In this document: one piece after another, positions 15,558 through 23,534 of the stretch | Layout: the number at the start of each line of letters is the position of its first letter | Position numbering within the stretch: the first letter of the stretch is position 1 | DNA from: Candidatus Gastranaerophilales bacterium | GTDB taxonomy: Bacteria; Cyanobacteriota; Vampirovibrionia; Gastranaerophilales; Gastranaerophilaceae | Assembly (NCBI GenBank): GCA_944326615.1 | Contig: CALVEO010000017.1 | Span: 1-33,621, forward strand | Direction of reading: 5' to 3' | DNA: 33,621 bases | The notes under the pieces: model-generated | Databases searched by the model: none | What the model was told of the DNA's origin: nothing | The model's input: the letters and a program-made list of their open reading frames with translations, nothing else | Program-made: the position numbers and the translations under genes

Positions 15558-15836
15558 TTATATATTGTGCATATTATCAAAAATTTCTTTTCTTTGAACC
15601 CAGATTTCCATACCGAGTTCTTCCCCTGTTTTTGTTAAAGCTTCTTTAATTTCTTTAAAAGAAAATTTTGATTTTTCAATATTGCACAGCATAAACATTA
15701 CAAAATGCCCCTGCATAAGAGTTTGTTTAATATCTTCAATGTTAACTTCATATTCTGCAAGTGTTGCCGAAACTTTTGCAACAATTCCGACTTTATCTAC
15801 ACCTGAAACTGTTATGATAATTTGTTGATCTGACAT
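15558..15836 (-). CDS. ACT domain-containing protein
   Basis: A 92-residue protein that is essentially one ACT domain (IIITVSGVDKVGIVAKVSATLAEY...) in the UPF0237/glycine-cleavage-repressor style. Such stand-alone ACT proteins bind small ligands, usually amino acids, as dimers. Its ATG lies 25 bases inside the end of the alanine symporter gene, in a different frame, so the two are cotranscribed and probably translationally coupled. This placement suggests a role in sensing the transported amino acid, an inference from context only. Confidence 0.88.
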   Translation of the reverse strand: MSDQQIIITVSGVDKVGIVAKVSATLAEYEVNIEDIKQTLMQGHFVMFMLCNIEKSKFSFKEIKEALTKTGEELGMEIWVQRKEIFDNMHNI

Positions 15837-17392
15837 TCTACCTCATCTTCTTCATCATTTTCAACAGGTACAACAGCCGGCTTTAACCAGTCGCGGTTGA
15901 TTAATTTACCAAGCTGATGTATTCTGCAGTATTCTGCTAAATCTTTTTTAATTTCAGGAGCTAAAATATACATTGCAATAATGTTCGGTACTGACATTGC
16001 AATCATCATTGCATCCGTAATATTGATAACCGATGTTACGTTTAAGACTGAACCTATTAGAATAAATCCGCAGTAAATAAACTGGAATGTCAGTGTTCTT
16101 TTCTTACCTTCACCGAATAGGAAGTTCCAGGACTTCTGCCCGTAATATGCCCAGCTTATAATTGTTGATAAAGCGTATAAAAGAACAATACCGGCTAATA
16201 GGGTCGGGAAGAAAGGCATAACTGATGAAATAGCATCAGATGTCATTTCAATGCCTGAAGTCTGTCCTGCATGAGTTTTATAAACACCTGTAATAACTAT
16301 TGCAAAAGCTGTGAGTGTACACATAAAACCTGTTAAGAAAGGATCAAGCAAAGCAACAAAACCTTGTGATAACGGTTCATCAGTTTTAACAGTTGCGTAA
16401 ACAATCGGGGCAGATCCTGTTCCTGCTTCGTTTGACTGAACTGAACGTCTCAGACCCATAATCATTGCAACAAACATCCCGCCGTAAACAGATTCCGGCT
16501 TGAAAGCTTCTTTAACAATGACCCATGCTGCATGCGGAATAAGTTTAAAGTTGCATACAATAACTGCCATTGCGGCAAAAAGATATATAAAAATCTTTAA
16601 CGGCACAATTTTTTCTGTAACTTTAACAATATTTTTAATCCCGCCGATTACAATTAAGCCGACAACAATTGCCATACCAAGACCTATCAGCCAGTGCATT
16701 CCATGCAACGGCCCGTTTGCACCTCCGCAGACATTAACAAACTGATTGGCTGCCTGATTTATCTGAATCATATTACCGCCTGTTATACCTCCGCAGATAC
16801 AAAGTATTGCAAAGATTACAGACAAAGGCTGGCCGAGCCATCTGAGTTTTTTTCTTGTAAGGCCATGCGCCATATAATGCATAGGCCCGCCAGATATCGA
16901 ACCATCGAGATTAAATCTTCTGTACTTGACAGCCAATGCTGCTTCTACAAATTTTAATGACATCCCGAGAAGCGCCCCGACAATAATCCAAAAAGCTGCC
17001 CCGGGGCCGCCCATTGATATTGCAATTGCAACACCGGCAATACTTCCCAGCCCTATTGTCCCTGACAATGCTGTCATCAGAGCCTGAAACGGTGAAGTCT
17101 CACCTGTTCCGTCATCTGATTTTTTAGGTTTAAAAACAAGGTCAATTGCATGCTTAAATCCCCACACAGCAATGCCTCTGAGATAAAACGTGAAAAATAT
17201 ACCCGCGAACAAAATCCAGAAAATAATAATCGGTACATCTGCACCAAAAACATGAACAGGATGGAAAATTATTGCCGCAACCGCATCTGATACCGGCGCC
17301 ACGTTTTTATCCATAAATGCATCAATATTAAACGCATTTGCCTGTTGAATGTTAAATAAAAGTGTCAAAAGTACAATTAAAATTTTGTTCAT
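15812..17392 (-). CDS. Sodium:alanine symporter (AgcS/DagA family)
   Basis: A 526-residue inner-membrane transporter of the alanine/glycine:cation symporter family with about eleven helices. Family signatures include GTIGLGSIAGVAIAISMGGPGAAFW near residues 112-136, the GGPMHYM loop near 168, and RRSVQSNEAGTGSAP near 315 with the conserved NEAGxG. The N-terminus has a short signal-like stretch (ILIVLLTLLFNIQQANA) before the first helix, longer than in the shortest homologues. The tail is acidic (ENDEEDEVE). Strong ribosome binding site GAAAGGAAC. It is followed by the overlapping ACT gene. Confidence 0.95.
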   Translation of the reverse strand: MNKILIVLLTLLFNIQQANAFNIDAFMDKNVAPVSDAVAAIIFHPVHVFGADVPIIIFWILFAGIFFTFYLRGIAVWGFKHAIDLVFKPKKSDDGTGETSPFQALMTALSGTIGLGSIAGVAIAISMGGPGAAFWIIVGALLGMSLKFVEAALAVKYRRFNLDGSISGGPMHYMAHGLTRKKLRWLGQPLSVIFAILCICGGITGGNMIQINQAANQFVNVCGGANGPLHGMHWLIGLGMAIVVGLIVIGGIKNIVKVTEKIVPLKIFIYLFAAMAVIVCNFKLIPHAAWVIVKEAFKPESVYGGMFVAMIMGLRRSVQSNEAGTGSAPIVYATVKTDEPLSQGFVALLDPFLTGFMCTLTAFAIVITGVYKTHAGQTSGIEMTSDAISSVMPFFPTLLAGIVLLYALSTIISWAYYGQKSWNFLFGEGKKRTLTFQFIYCGFILIGSVLNVTSVINITDAMMIAMSVPNIIAMYILAPEIKKDLAEYCRIHQLGKLINRDWLKPAVVPVENDEEDEVECQINKLS

Positions 17393-17472
17393 TAAATCTG
17401 TTCCTTTCGGGGTGTTTTACGAAAAATTTTAAGTTTCGGCTAATAAAAAATTATTACCAACCCTCGGATTTT

Positions 17473-17504
17473 ATACTACCAGAAACATGCCTTGATGATG
17501 TCAA
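17473..17504 (-). promoter_or_regulatory. Putative promoter of the alanine symporter gene
   Basis: On the minus strand TTGACA (17504-17499) is followed, after 20 bases, by TAGTAT (17478-17473) preceded by TGG, an extended -10. The spacer is longer than usual. The -35 lies just past the glycosyltransferase stop. The leader would be about 75 bases; I see no known riboswitch in it. Confidence 0.4.
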
Positions 17505-17508
17505 ATCT

Positions 17509-18588
17509 TTACAAAATCTTAAAAATTTGTTGCAAATATTCACGTGCGCATTTGTCTGACGTATACTCTCTGATTGTCTGCAAACTATTGTAGCGCAATG
17601 TTTTTAAGCTGTCATCATCCAGTTTTTTTATATTAAGGAGTAATTTTCTAATCTCACTTGAAATAGGAAGAGTTAAAAAACCGTTTTCGCCGTCTTTAAT
17701 AATTCCTGCAATACCGTCATCCTTTGTGCATATTGTAATACATCCCTGCGCCATAGCTTCTAAATATACCATACCAAAGGTTTCATTAACGCTTGGCAGG
17801 ATAAAAATATCGCTTTCCCGCATTTTTTCAAGAACTTTATCGTGGTTTAAACGGCCAGTGAATTTTACACTTTTATCTATTTTTTCAAGTTTTCTTCGCC
17901 CACTGCCGTCTCCGATTACTGTCAGCTCAAAACCTTCAAGCCCCTTACAGGCTTCAATAACTTTATCAATATTTTTTCTTTTTTTGAAATGCGCGCAGGT
18001 CAAAACTTTTACGGGTGAAGAGTGAAGAGTGAAGAGTGAAGAGTGAATTATATTTTCATCAATTCCTGACGGTGCAGTAAATGTCTTGCTTTCAAATTCC
18101 GGATAAAGTTTGAGGAGTTTATCTTTTATTACAAAAGATCTGCAGGCAATTGCTTTTGCATTTGTGAGAGCTTTTTCAAGCCGTTTTTTAAAATGAAATT
18201 TGTATAAAGGATTTGTAAGAATCTCCAAATCCGAGTTATGTATCCCTGCCACAAACGGAAGGCCGAGCTTGTCCGCAAATAGAATTCCTGACGGCATGTG
18301 AGCGATTGTGAGGAGGGTAGGAGGGTAGGAAGGTAGGAAGGTAGGCTGTTTACGCTTAATATCAAACCAGAACGGAGTCCAGTAATTTATGTTCAAAACA
18401 TTGCCATACTTGCCTGTTTTGTAAAACGGTTTGCCTCGCAAAAATGAATTCAAAATAAAATTCGGCTTTATAACATCAACTTTATGCCCCTGTTTTTCCC
18501 ACTCTTTAACAAAATTAAGAAGAGTTTTCGGCGTTGTTTTTTCATCGTCTTTTACGGGATATAAGTCTGTTATAAAAAGAATATTCAT
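17509..18588 (-). CDS. Glycosyltransferase family 4 protein carrying two coding microsatellites
   Basis: A 359-residue GT-B glycosyltransferase that moves a sugar from a nucleotide donor, likely in surface glycan synthesis. The N-terminal domain opens MNILFITDLYPVKDDEKTTP. The C-terminal donor domain has VLTCAHFKKRKNIDKVIEAC, VIGDGSGRRKLE and the E-x7-E motif in ETFGMVYLEAMAQG near residue 270. Two tandem repeats interrupt it: an 8-base unit at 18311-18345 (residues about 82-92, QPTFLPSYPPTLL) and a 7-base unit at 18015-18047 (residues about 181-191, HSSLFTLHSS). Neither unit length is a multiple of three, so gain or loss of one unit breaks the frame. The gene is intact as read here. Confidence 0.9.
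   Translation of the reverse strand: MNILFITDLYPVKDDEKTTPKTLLNFVKEWEKQGHKVDVIKPNFILNSFLRGKPFYKTGKYGNVLNINYWTPFWFDIKRKQPTFLPSYPPTLLTIAHMPSGILFADKLGLPFVAGIHNSDLEILTNPLYKFHFKKRLEKALTNAKAIACRSFVIKDKLLKLYPEFESKTFTAPSGIDENIIHSSLFTLHSSPVKVLTCAHFKKRKNIDKVIEACKGLEGFELTVIGDGSGRRKLEKIDKSVKFTGRLNHDKVLEKMRESDIFILPSVNETFGMVYLEAMAQGCITICTKDDGIAGIIKDGENGFLTLPISSEIRKLLLNIKKLDDDSLKTLRYNSLQTIREYTSDKCAREYLQQIFKIL
18015..18047. repeat. Heptanucleotide tandem repeat inside the GT4 gene
   Basis: GTGAAGA repeated exactly four times (18015-18042) plus GTGAA. The copies are identical, which points to recent expansion or active slippage. Confidence 0.95.
18311..18345. repeat. Octanucleotide tandem repeat inside the GT4 gene
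   Basis: Two copies of AGGAGGGT, two of AGGAAGGT, then AGG: an 8-base period over 35 bases with a single substitution between the copy pairs. Confidence 0.95.
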
Positions 18589-18664
18589 ACAAATTATTAT
18601 AACACAAGGCAGGTTGAGCTTTTATACATTATGTGATTTAATTATAAAAAAGTCTGAAAATACA

Positions 18665-18730
18665 TGTCATCTCGCATCAGTTTCGTGAACTTTTTGAAAT
18701 AGATTAGATCGCGGACTAAATCCGCGATGA
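18665..18730. repeat. Dispersed palindromic element
   Basis: Outer arms GTCATC (18665-18670 onward) and GATGAC (about 18725-18730) enclose an inner perfect hairpin TCGCGGA/TCCGCGA (about 18708-18727). It has the same outer-stem sequence as the elements at 9103 and 18759. Confidence 0.65.
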
Positions 18731-18758
18731 CGAGAACAAAAAATATTTGAGACGCTAT

Positions 18759-18783
18759 GTCATCCCGAACTTGTTTCGGGATC
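18759..18783. repeat. Half-element of the GTCATCC palindromic family
   Basis: GTCATC followed by the 8-bp hairpin ATCCCGAA/TTCGGGAT. It matches the left half of the 9103-9167 element except at paired compensating positions (T-A to C-G), which keeps the stem intact. Confidence 0.75.
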
Positions 18784-18840
18784 TTATAATCAGAAAATAG
18801 AGTATAATTTTATACCTGACATAACTGCAAGGGAGAATAA

Positions 18841-19329
18841 ATGACTGATCACGATTACAAATTTTATTTAGATAAAGGAATTTCCGAAACAAATGAGGGC
18901 AAATTTGATGAAGCAATGCATTCGCTGAACAGGGCAATCGCATTAAATCCTGATGATGCAATGCCTTATTTTTCGCTGGCAATAGTTTTTCATAATTTGA
19001 ATGAACTTGAACCTGCTTACGAAAATTACACAAAAGCAATTGAACTAAACCACAAAATGACAGATGCATATTTCAACCGCGCGCAGGTAATTCTTGCAGA
19101 TAAAGAAGCGGATAATGAAAAATTAAAATCAGCATTTAAGGATTTTGACAAAGCAATAGAGCTTGACCCCAAATTTATTGATGCGCTTTATTATAAAGCT
19201 GTTGTGCAAAAAAAATTGGAAGATTACAAAGGTGCAATAGAAACCCTTGATAAAGTTCTGGCAATCGACCCGCAGGCAGTGTATTCAAAAGCTTTGAAAA
19301 AATTGATTTTGCAAAAGTATTTAAAGTAA
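18841..19329 (+). CDS. Tetratricopeptide repeat protein
   Basis: A 162-residue protein built of about four TPR units: GISETNEGKFDEAMHSLNRAIALNPDD, then PYFSLAIVFHNLNELEPAYENYTKAIELN, a third around ADKEADNEKLKSAFKDFDKAIELDP, and KAVVQKKLEDYKGAIETLDKVLAIDP. The third unit has an insertion before its first helix. No signal peptide is visible, so it is probably a cytoplasmic scaffold. The partner is unknown. AAGGGAG six bases upstream of the ATG marks the start, and palindromic repeats occupy the upstream gap. Confidence 0.92.
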   Translation: MTDHDYKFYLDKGISETNEGKFDEAMHSLNRAIALNPDDAMPYFSLAIVFHNLNELEPAYENYTKAIELNHKMTDAYFNRAQVILADKEADNEKLKSAFKDFDKAIELDPKFIDALYYKAVVQKKLEDYKGAIETLDKVLAIDPQAVYSKALKKLILQKYLK

Positions 19330-19365
19330 TTAAAATAATAGATCGGGCTAAAACCTGACCTATAA

Positions 19366-20388
19366 TTATAACATATTTTTTCTCTTTTTCAAGTCATTTA
19401 TTTTTTCATAAGAATATTCGATATTTTGTCTTAATTCTTCATCTTGCAAAGCTTTTTGTGCAATTGATTCTATTATTTCAATTGTTTCGAGTATGGAATT
19501 TCTGTAAATAAACATATTCAAGCCAGCGCGAATACCTTTTTCGCAGGCCTCAATCATATTTGACAAACTATTGCTTTGACTTTCCGCGTTTTGACCGGAA
19601 TTGTTCGGCAGGGCTACGTGCGTAGCACCCTTCATTATCATGTCGTCTGAGATTATTACTCCGTTAAAGCCTAATTTATTTCTTAAATAAGAGATTGCAT
19701 TTTTGCTTAAAGATGTCGGAATAACATCACGTTCGAAACATGTGCAGTGAAGATGCGCGACCATTATCATTTCTATTGTTTTTGCGCAGGCGGCAAAGGG
19801 TTTTATATGGGTGCGTTCCATTTCATCAAGCGGTAAATCAATCTCTGGCAGCGTCAGATGACTGTCAGCATTTGCATCGCCATGTCCGGGGAAATGTTTT
19901 ACACAGGGGATAATCCCGTTTTCGCGGTATGCTTGAGAAACTATTTTTTCACACTTTATAACATCATCCGCATTGTTTGAAAATGCGCGTTCGCCGATAA
20001 TCGGGTTATCAGGATTTGTGTTTACGTCAATGCAGGGAGCAAAGTTCAGGTTCAGCCCGTAACTTTTTAGTTCTTCAGCAATCTCGCGGGTTTGTGCCAG
20101 CAGAAAATCTTCTCCTTTTTCAAAAGCAAATTTAGCCGATAAATATTTTTTGCCGTTATGAATATTTTCTGTGCGTTCAACTCTTCCGCCCTCCTGATCT
20201 ATTGAGAGAAAAGGAGGAATTAAGGCTTTTGATTTTATATCTGAAATAAGTTTGTAAAACTCATCTGACGACTTGATATCTTTGGTGAAAAAAATAATTC
20301 CGCCCAAACCCTTTGCAAGCGCTTTTTCATACCCGCCGCCATCTGTTCCGAGAATAAACATCTGGTATAATTTTGTTTTCAAATCCAT
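19366..20388 (-). CDS. nagZ: Beta-N-acetylhexosaminidase NagZ (GH3)
   Basis: A roughly 340-residue GH3 enzyme that removes GlcNAc from muropeptides in peptidoglycan recycling. Visible motifs are LSIDQEGGRVER near residue 62, KHFPGHGDANADSHLTLP near residue 160 (the NagZ His-loop), and the nucleophile Asp in IISDDMIMKGA near residue 243. A Ser/Asn/Gln-rich insertion (NNSGQNAESQSNSLSN) follows that motif. No signal peptide, consistent with a cytoplasmic enzyme. The ATG at 20388 follows AAGGTG and lies one base after the stop of the upstream gene (TAAAATG), so translation is coupled. Confidence 0.93.
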   Translation of the reverse strand: MDLKTKLYQMFILGTDGGGYEKALAKGLGGIIFFTKDIKSSDEFYKLISDIKSKALIPPFLSIDQEGGRVERTENIHNGKKYLSAKFAFEKGEDFLLAQTREIAEELKSYGLNLNFAPCIDVNTNPDNPIIGERAFSNNADDVIKCEKIVSQAYRENGIIPCVKHFPGHGDANADSHLTLPEIDLPLDEMERTHIKPFAACAKTIEMIMVAHLHCTCFERDVIPTSLSKNAISYLRNKLGFNGVIISDDMIMKGATHVALPNNSGQNAESQSNSLSNMIEACEKGIRAGLNMFIYRNSILETIEIIESIAQKALQDEELRQNIEYSYEKINDLKKRKNML

Positions 20389-20389
20389 T

Positions 20390-20977
20390 TTAAAGCACCT
20401 TTTCAGCAAGCGGAAAAAGTTCGTATAACTTTCCGTTTTCTATAACTTTTTCTATACCTTCAAGAATTTCTTTCAAATCTTTATCCGACGGAGTTTTAAA
20501 ACCTTCAGGGAGTTTTATATCTTTTGTTGTTTTAGTTTCGACAAATCCTTTATTCTCTTTTAAAAAATTCCTATATGCATCAAGAATATTCAGGCTTTGT
20601 GAATCTATTGAAAAATTTTGCCCCGTATAATATTTTACGTCTTTTTTCAATTGTTCAATATATTTTTTTATAAAATCGATTTCTTCAAGCGTATCATTCT
20701 CCGAGTATTCGCCGCCGAAACACAGATTATTTAAAATTGGTTTTTCATCAAGATTTTTAATATAAACTGCCCATAAAATACAACCGAGATAAAACCCGAG
20801 ATAATTTTTCAACAGTGATTGGATTTTCGGGTAAAACATCTTAAACTGCATCTTTTTCTGATTAAAATTTCTGCATGTGCTTATAGTGTCGTAGACATAT
20901 TCAATATTCGGTTCAAATGCCGATATGTGCTGAATAAATCCCGGATCAAACTGTACGCCGTCTTCTATATCAATCAT
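20390..20977 (-). CDS. Hypothetical protein co-operonic with nagZ
   Basis: A 195-residue soluble, mostly helical and acidic protein. No motif I recognise. A hydrophobic stretch near residues 56-72 (LLKNYLGFYLGCILWAVYI) is too short of flanking charges to call a membrane helix with confidence. The start ATG follows GGAAGGAG. Its stop is one base before the nagZ ATG, so the two are translated together and may share a role in cell-wall metabolism, an inference from position only. Confidence 0.8.
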   Translation of the reverse strand: MIDIEDGVQFDPGFIQHISAFEPNIEYVYDTISTCRNFNQKKMQFKMFYPKIQSLLKNYLGFYLGCILWAVYIKNLDEKPILNNLCFGGEYSENDTLEEIDFIKKYIEQLKKDVKYYTGQNFSIDSQSLNILDAYRNFLKENKGFVETKTTKDIKLPEGFKTPSDKDLKEILEGIEKVIENGKLYELFPLAEKVL

Positions 20978-20998
20978 GTTTACTCCTTCCTATTGTAA

Positions 20999-21022
20999 AT
21001 AGCCTGCCTTCTTGACATCTGA
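20999..21022. repeat. Partial copy of the CAGATGG palindromic repeat
   Basis: About 20 bases resembling the right arm of the element at 22550-22642 (GCCTGCCTTCTTGACATCTG versus GCTTGCCTTCTTGCCATCTG, two differences). It lies between two minus-strand genes. Confidence 0.6.
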
Positions 21023-21029
21023 TTATCCG

Positions 21030-22226
21030 CTAAAGCATCTCGAATTTTATTTTCCTTTTATTATTTTCAAGAACTTTTTGCTGAAATTCTTTGTCATACT
21101 GAAGTTTATAACCGTTTGTGAATGCTTTTACAACGGCTTTTGCAAAAGTTTTTCTTGCGCTCCAGTATGATGTATGCGCAAATAAAACGGAACGTTTTGA
21201 CCATACGCTTGAATTATCATAGACAAAACCTTTCGGATTGGTTATTTCTATATTTGCAAGTTTTTGCATCTCATCTATTGTTAGATTTCTCGTGCTTGGA
21301 AATCCCAGCGGATCTTCGCGAAAATTCACTGTTATAAAGAAATTTCCGTTTTCAATTATGTATTTGAGCATTTGTTTATTGTAATCATTAAGTTCATAGT
21401 CAGGATCTGCAAGATCAGAATAGAAAAGTACCAGAGGACTTGCAAAATTTACAACACCGAGAAATGTATCAGGCGGAGCGCAGGCAGTTTTTGTTGCCTC
21501 CTGTAATTTTAAATAACTTTCTTCAAGCGAATTGTCATCAATTTTTTTCAAAATAAGATGCCCGTTTTGCGAAACAGTTCCTATTTGCGCTTTTGAAAGT
21601 GCAGAAATACAGGTATTTTCAAGCGGATGTTCAAGTGCAAATTTTTTCACATTATCGCTTACTTCTATTTCGTTGAACAAATCTTCGGGATTAAGATACG
21701 GAAGTTTGTTAAACATATATTCATAAGTTATGAAAGTTCCCGCTGAATACCCGTATAATATGACTTTGTTGCCTTTTTGTGCTTCTTTTATAACTGTTTC
21801 GTTTAATTCATCGAGTATCGGGAGCATGTTGTGCTGTTTTTGCACCCATATAGCATCGTGAAGGTAAGCTGTAAGCATTGAACGGACTTTATATGCAAGT
21901 GTTGGACTGAAAGCTTTTGATAAATCAAGCTGCTGCTGAACAAATTCCAAATCGTTTTTGCTTTTGTCCCCCCAGAAAAAAATAACGGGAGCTTCATTTA
22001 TTTTGTATTGAGGTTTGTCTAAAAATGCTTCTTTTATTTCTTTGCTTTTTTCAAATTTTTCTTTTATAACAGGATGAAGTTTTTGTACCCCCTCAAGATA
22101 CCAGTTGCGCATTTTTTCGTCATTGTTATTTGACCCGTTTATATAAACAAAACTTATACCTGTGTCAGCAAAACAAATATTCTGAAATAAAACTAAACCT
22201 AAAATAATCCCTAAAATCTTTTTCAT
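21030..22226 (-). CDS. Secreted alpha/beta-hydrolase-like (lipase-like) protein
   Basis: A roughly 398-residue protein. The ATG at 22226 starts a clear signal peptide (MKKILGIILGLVLFQNICFA); an upstream in-frame start would add six residues ahead of it. Near residue 155 is VILYGYSAGTFITYEY, a GxSxG nucleophile elbow after a beta-strand, and FVYINGSNNND near the N-terminus could supply an oxyanion turn. The rest does not match a lipase I recognise, and the catalytic Asp and His are not obvious. It is exported, probably to the periplasm or outer membrane. The Shine-Dalgarno is weak. It is divergent from the Cys-rich gene at 22258. Confidence 0.75.
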   Translation of the reverse strand: MKKILGIILGLVLFQNICFADTGISFVYINGSNNNDEKMRNWYLEGVQKLHPVIKEKFEKSKEIKEAFLDKPQYKINEAPVIFFWGDKSKNDLEFVQQQLDLSKAFSPTLAYKVRSMLTAYLHDAIWVQKQHNMLPILDELNETVIKEAQKGNKVILYGYSAGTFITYEYMFNKLPYLNPEDLFNEIEVSDNVKKFALEHPLENTCISALSKAQIGTVSQNGHLILKKIDDNSLEESYLKLQEATKTACAPPDTFLGVVNFASPLVLFYSDLADPDYELNDYNKQMLKYIIENGNFFITVNFREDPLGFPSTRNLTIDEMQKLANIEITNPKGFVYDNSSVWSKRSVLFAHTSYWSARKTFAKAVVKAFTNGYKLQYDKEFQQKVLENNKRKIKFEML

Positions 22227-22257
22227 GTTAATATAATAGCACAAAGGAGTAATTTAT

Positions 22258-22491
22258 ATGAAAAAATTTTTATTCGTTTTTGCTTTAATTGCATTTTTCT
22301 GTTTAGGAGTACAGGTTTTTGAAATTTTTAATTCTAATCAACCTTATAATTGTACTCTTGCAGCTAGAGGGTGTTGTTCGCGTCATGGCGGAGTTTGCGG
22401 CTGTTCCGGCGGACGGGCAAAATGCTGCGATGGAACCTTAAGCCCGACTTGCCAGTGTTTCATGGATGAGAATAAAGGATTACAGTTATAA
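22258..22491 (+). CDS. Small secreted Cys-rich protein
   Basis: A 77-residue protein with a signal peptide (MKKFLFVFALIAFFCLGVQV) and a compact C-terminal core with nine cysteines: GCCSRHGGVCGCSGGRAKCC then DGTLSPTCQC. Similar CCSxHGGVxxC / CxDGTxSPxC patterns occur in small secreted or periplasmic bacterial proteins of unknown function, so the core is a disulfide-rich or metal-binding domain by inference. Its ATG follows AAAGGAG with good spacing. The start codon lies about 30 bases from that of the divergent lipase-like gene, so both share one promoter region. Confidence 0.8.
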   Translation: MKKFLFVFALIAFFCLGVQVFEIFNSNQPYNCTLAARGCCSRHGGVCGCSGGRAKCCDGTLSPTCQCFMDENKGLQL

Positions 22492-22501
22492 TTTAATACC
22501 C

Positions 22502-22545
22502 GCCCCTGCCCTCGCCCCTTTGGGGAGAGGGTTAGGGAGAGGGGC
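22502..22545. repeat. GC-rich palindromic repeat (CCCTC/GAGGG type)
   Basis: Outer arms GCCCCT (22502-22507) and AGGGGC (22540-22545), with an inner hairpin CCCTCGCCCC / GGGGAGAGGG. Its GAGAGGGTTAGGG core resembles a REP-like repeat seen across many unrelated bacteria. Its GC content stands far above the surroundings. Confidence 0.8.
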
Positions 22546-22549
22546 TTAT

Positions 22550-22642
22550 CAGATGGCCGGAAGCCCGGAAGTCAAGAGGTCAATATTATCTGTGCTGCGC
22601 ACTAAAATAGCTCCTGTAACCAGCTTGCCTTCTTGCCATCTG
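22550..22642. repeat. CAGATGGC inverted-repeat element
   Basis: CAGATGGC (22550-22557) and GCCATCTG (22635-22642) are perfect terminal inverted repeats; the pairing continues imperfectly for about 19 bases. The 50-odd bases between show no ORF. Confidence 0.65.
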
Positions 22643-22659
22643 TTCCTCTGTTCTTCTGG

Positions 22660-22740
22660 TTGTAACCCACCCCTATCCCCTCCCTAAAAAGGGAGGGAAA
22701 TAAGCCTTCCCTGGATAGGGAAGGTTTGGATGGGTTACAA
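22660..22740. repeat. TTGTAACCCA palindromic element with two inner hairpins
   Basis: Outer arms TTGTAACCCA (22660-22669) and TGGGTTACAA (22731-22740) are perfect over 10 bases. Inside are CCCTCCCT/AGGGAGGG and CCTTCCCT/AGGGAAGG hairpins. The layout matches the element at 9103-9167, though the sequence differs. Confidence 0.8.
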
Positions 22741-22817
22741 CTATAATATTTACAGGGAACACCCGAACCTCCAAAACGCACACTAGCTATAAAGCGACAA
22801 TAGGGCGAGAGGTAATA

Positions 22818-23453
22818 TTAATCGTTGGAAGTTATTTTGTAAACACCTGCAGCTACAGCACCTGCTGCAAAATTTGTCAGTATTGTAGCAAGAATAAGTT
22901 TTGTCTGAGTAATTCCCATTGTGAAAATACCCAATGCCGCAGCCGGGTTAAATGCACCGTAACATGTTCCATCAGTTGCAAGCAGACCCACAAGTACAAC
23001 AGCTCCGATTGCAAGGCCGAAATAAGAATTTCCTTTTGTATCCTCTGATGTTGCAGTATGCAAAACCGTATAGCATAATGCAAAAGTAAATAAAAATTCA
23101 CAGATTATCATAGGTATCATAGAATATGATGCTTCATTTGCATAAGGCGGTATTGCAACAATATATGCAGCTAAAAATGCAGCTAAAACACCGCCAAGAA
23201 ATTGTGCAATTATGTACGGTGCAAAATCTCTCCAACTAAGCGCTCCTCTTATAGCAGCCGCAAGTGATACAGCAGGATTATAATGTCCGCCTGATACATG
23301 GCCTCCCGCATAAATCATTAACATTAATACAAACCCGACTGCCATCGGCGGAAACCCGCCTCTGCCGTTTGGAAACAGGGCGCATCCGATTGTGAATACA
23401 AGAAAAAATGTTCCGATAAATTCAACCAGACATTTTTTTAAAAGCTCTTTCAT
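22818..23453 (-). CDS. MIP family aquaporin
   Basis: A 211-residue channel with six membrane helices and both NPA half-helix motifs: GGHYNPAVS (Asn59-Pro60-Ala61) and GAFNPAAA (Asn169-Pro170-Ala171). His at residue 52 and the GTCYGAFNPA sequence suggest a water channel rather than a glycerol facilitator, but selectivity-filter residues cannot be fixed by eye. Start supported by AAAGGAG. It is divergent from the YfiH gene; the downstream space is filled with repeats. Confidence 0.93.
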   Translation of the reverse strand: MKELLKKCLVEFIGTFFLVFTIGCALFPNGRGGFPPMAVGFVLMLMIYAGGHVSGGHYNPAVSLAAAIRGALSWRDFAPYIIAQFLGGVLAAFLAAYIVAIPPYANEASYSMIPMIICEFLFTFALCYTVLHTATSEDTKGNSYFGLAIGAVVLVGLLATDGTCYGAFNPAAALGIFTMGITQTKLILATILTNFAAGAVAAGVYKITSND

Positions 23454-23534
23454 AAATTATTCTCCTTTTTTCGAAAAAATTTTACCATATTTTTTAATTT
23501 TATTCAATTAATCTTTTATGTTATAAATATAATT

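Noticed and set aside
17393-17500. Possible glycine or alanine riboswitch before the symporter gene
   Set aside because: The leader is only about 75 bases, and I see no conserved riboswitch core.
18015-18345. CRISPR-like spacing of repeats
   Set aside because: The units are 7 and 8 bases without spacers and lie in coding sequence; they are microsatellites.
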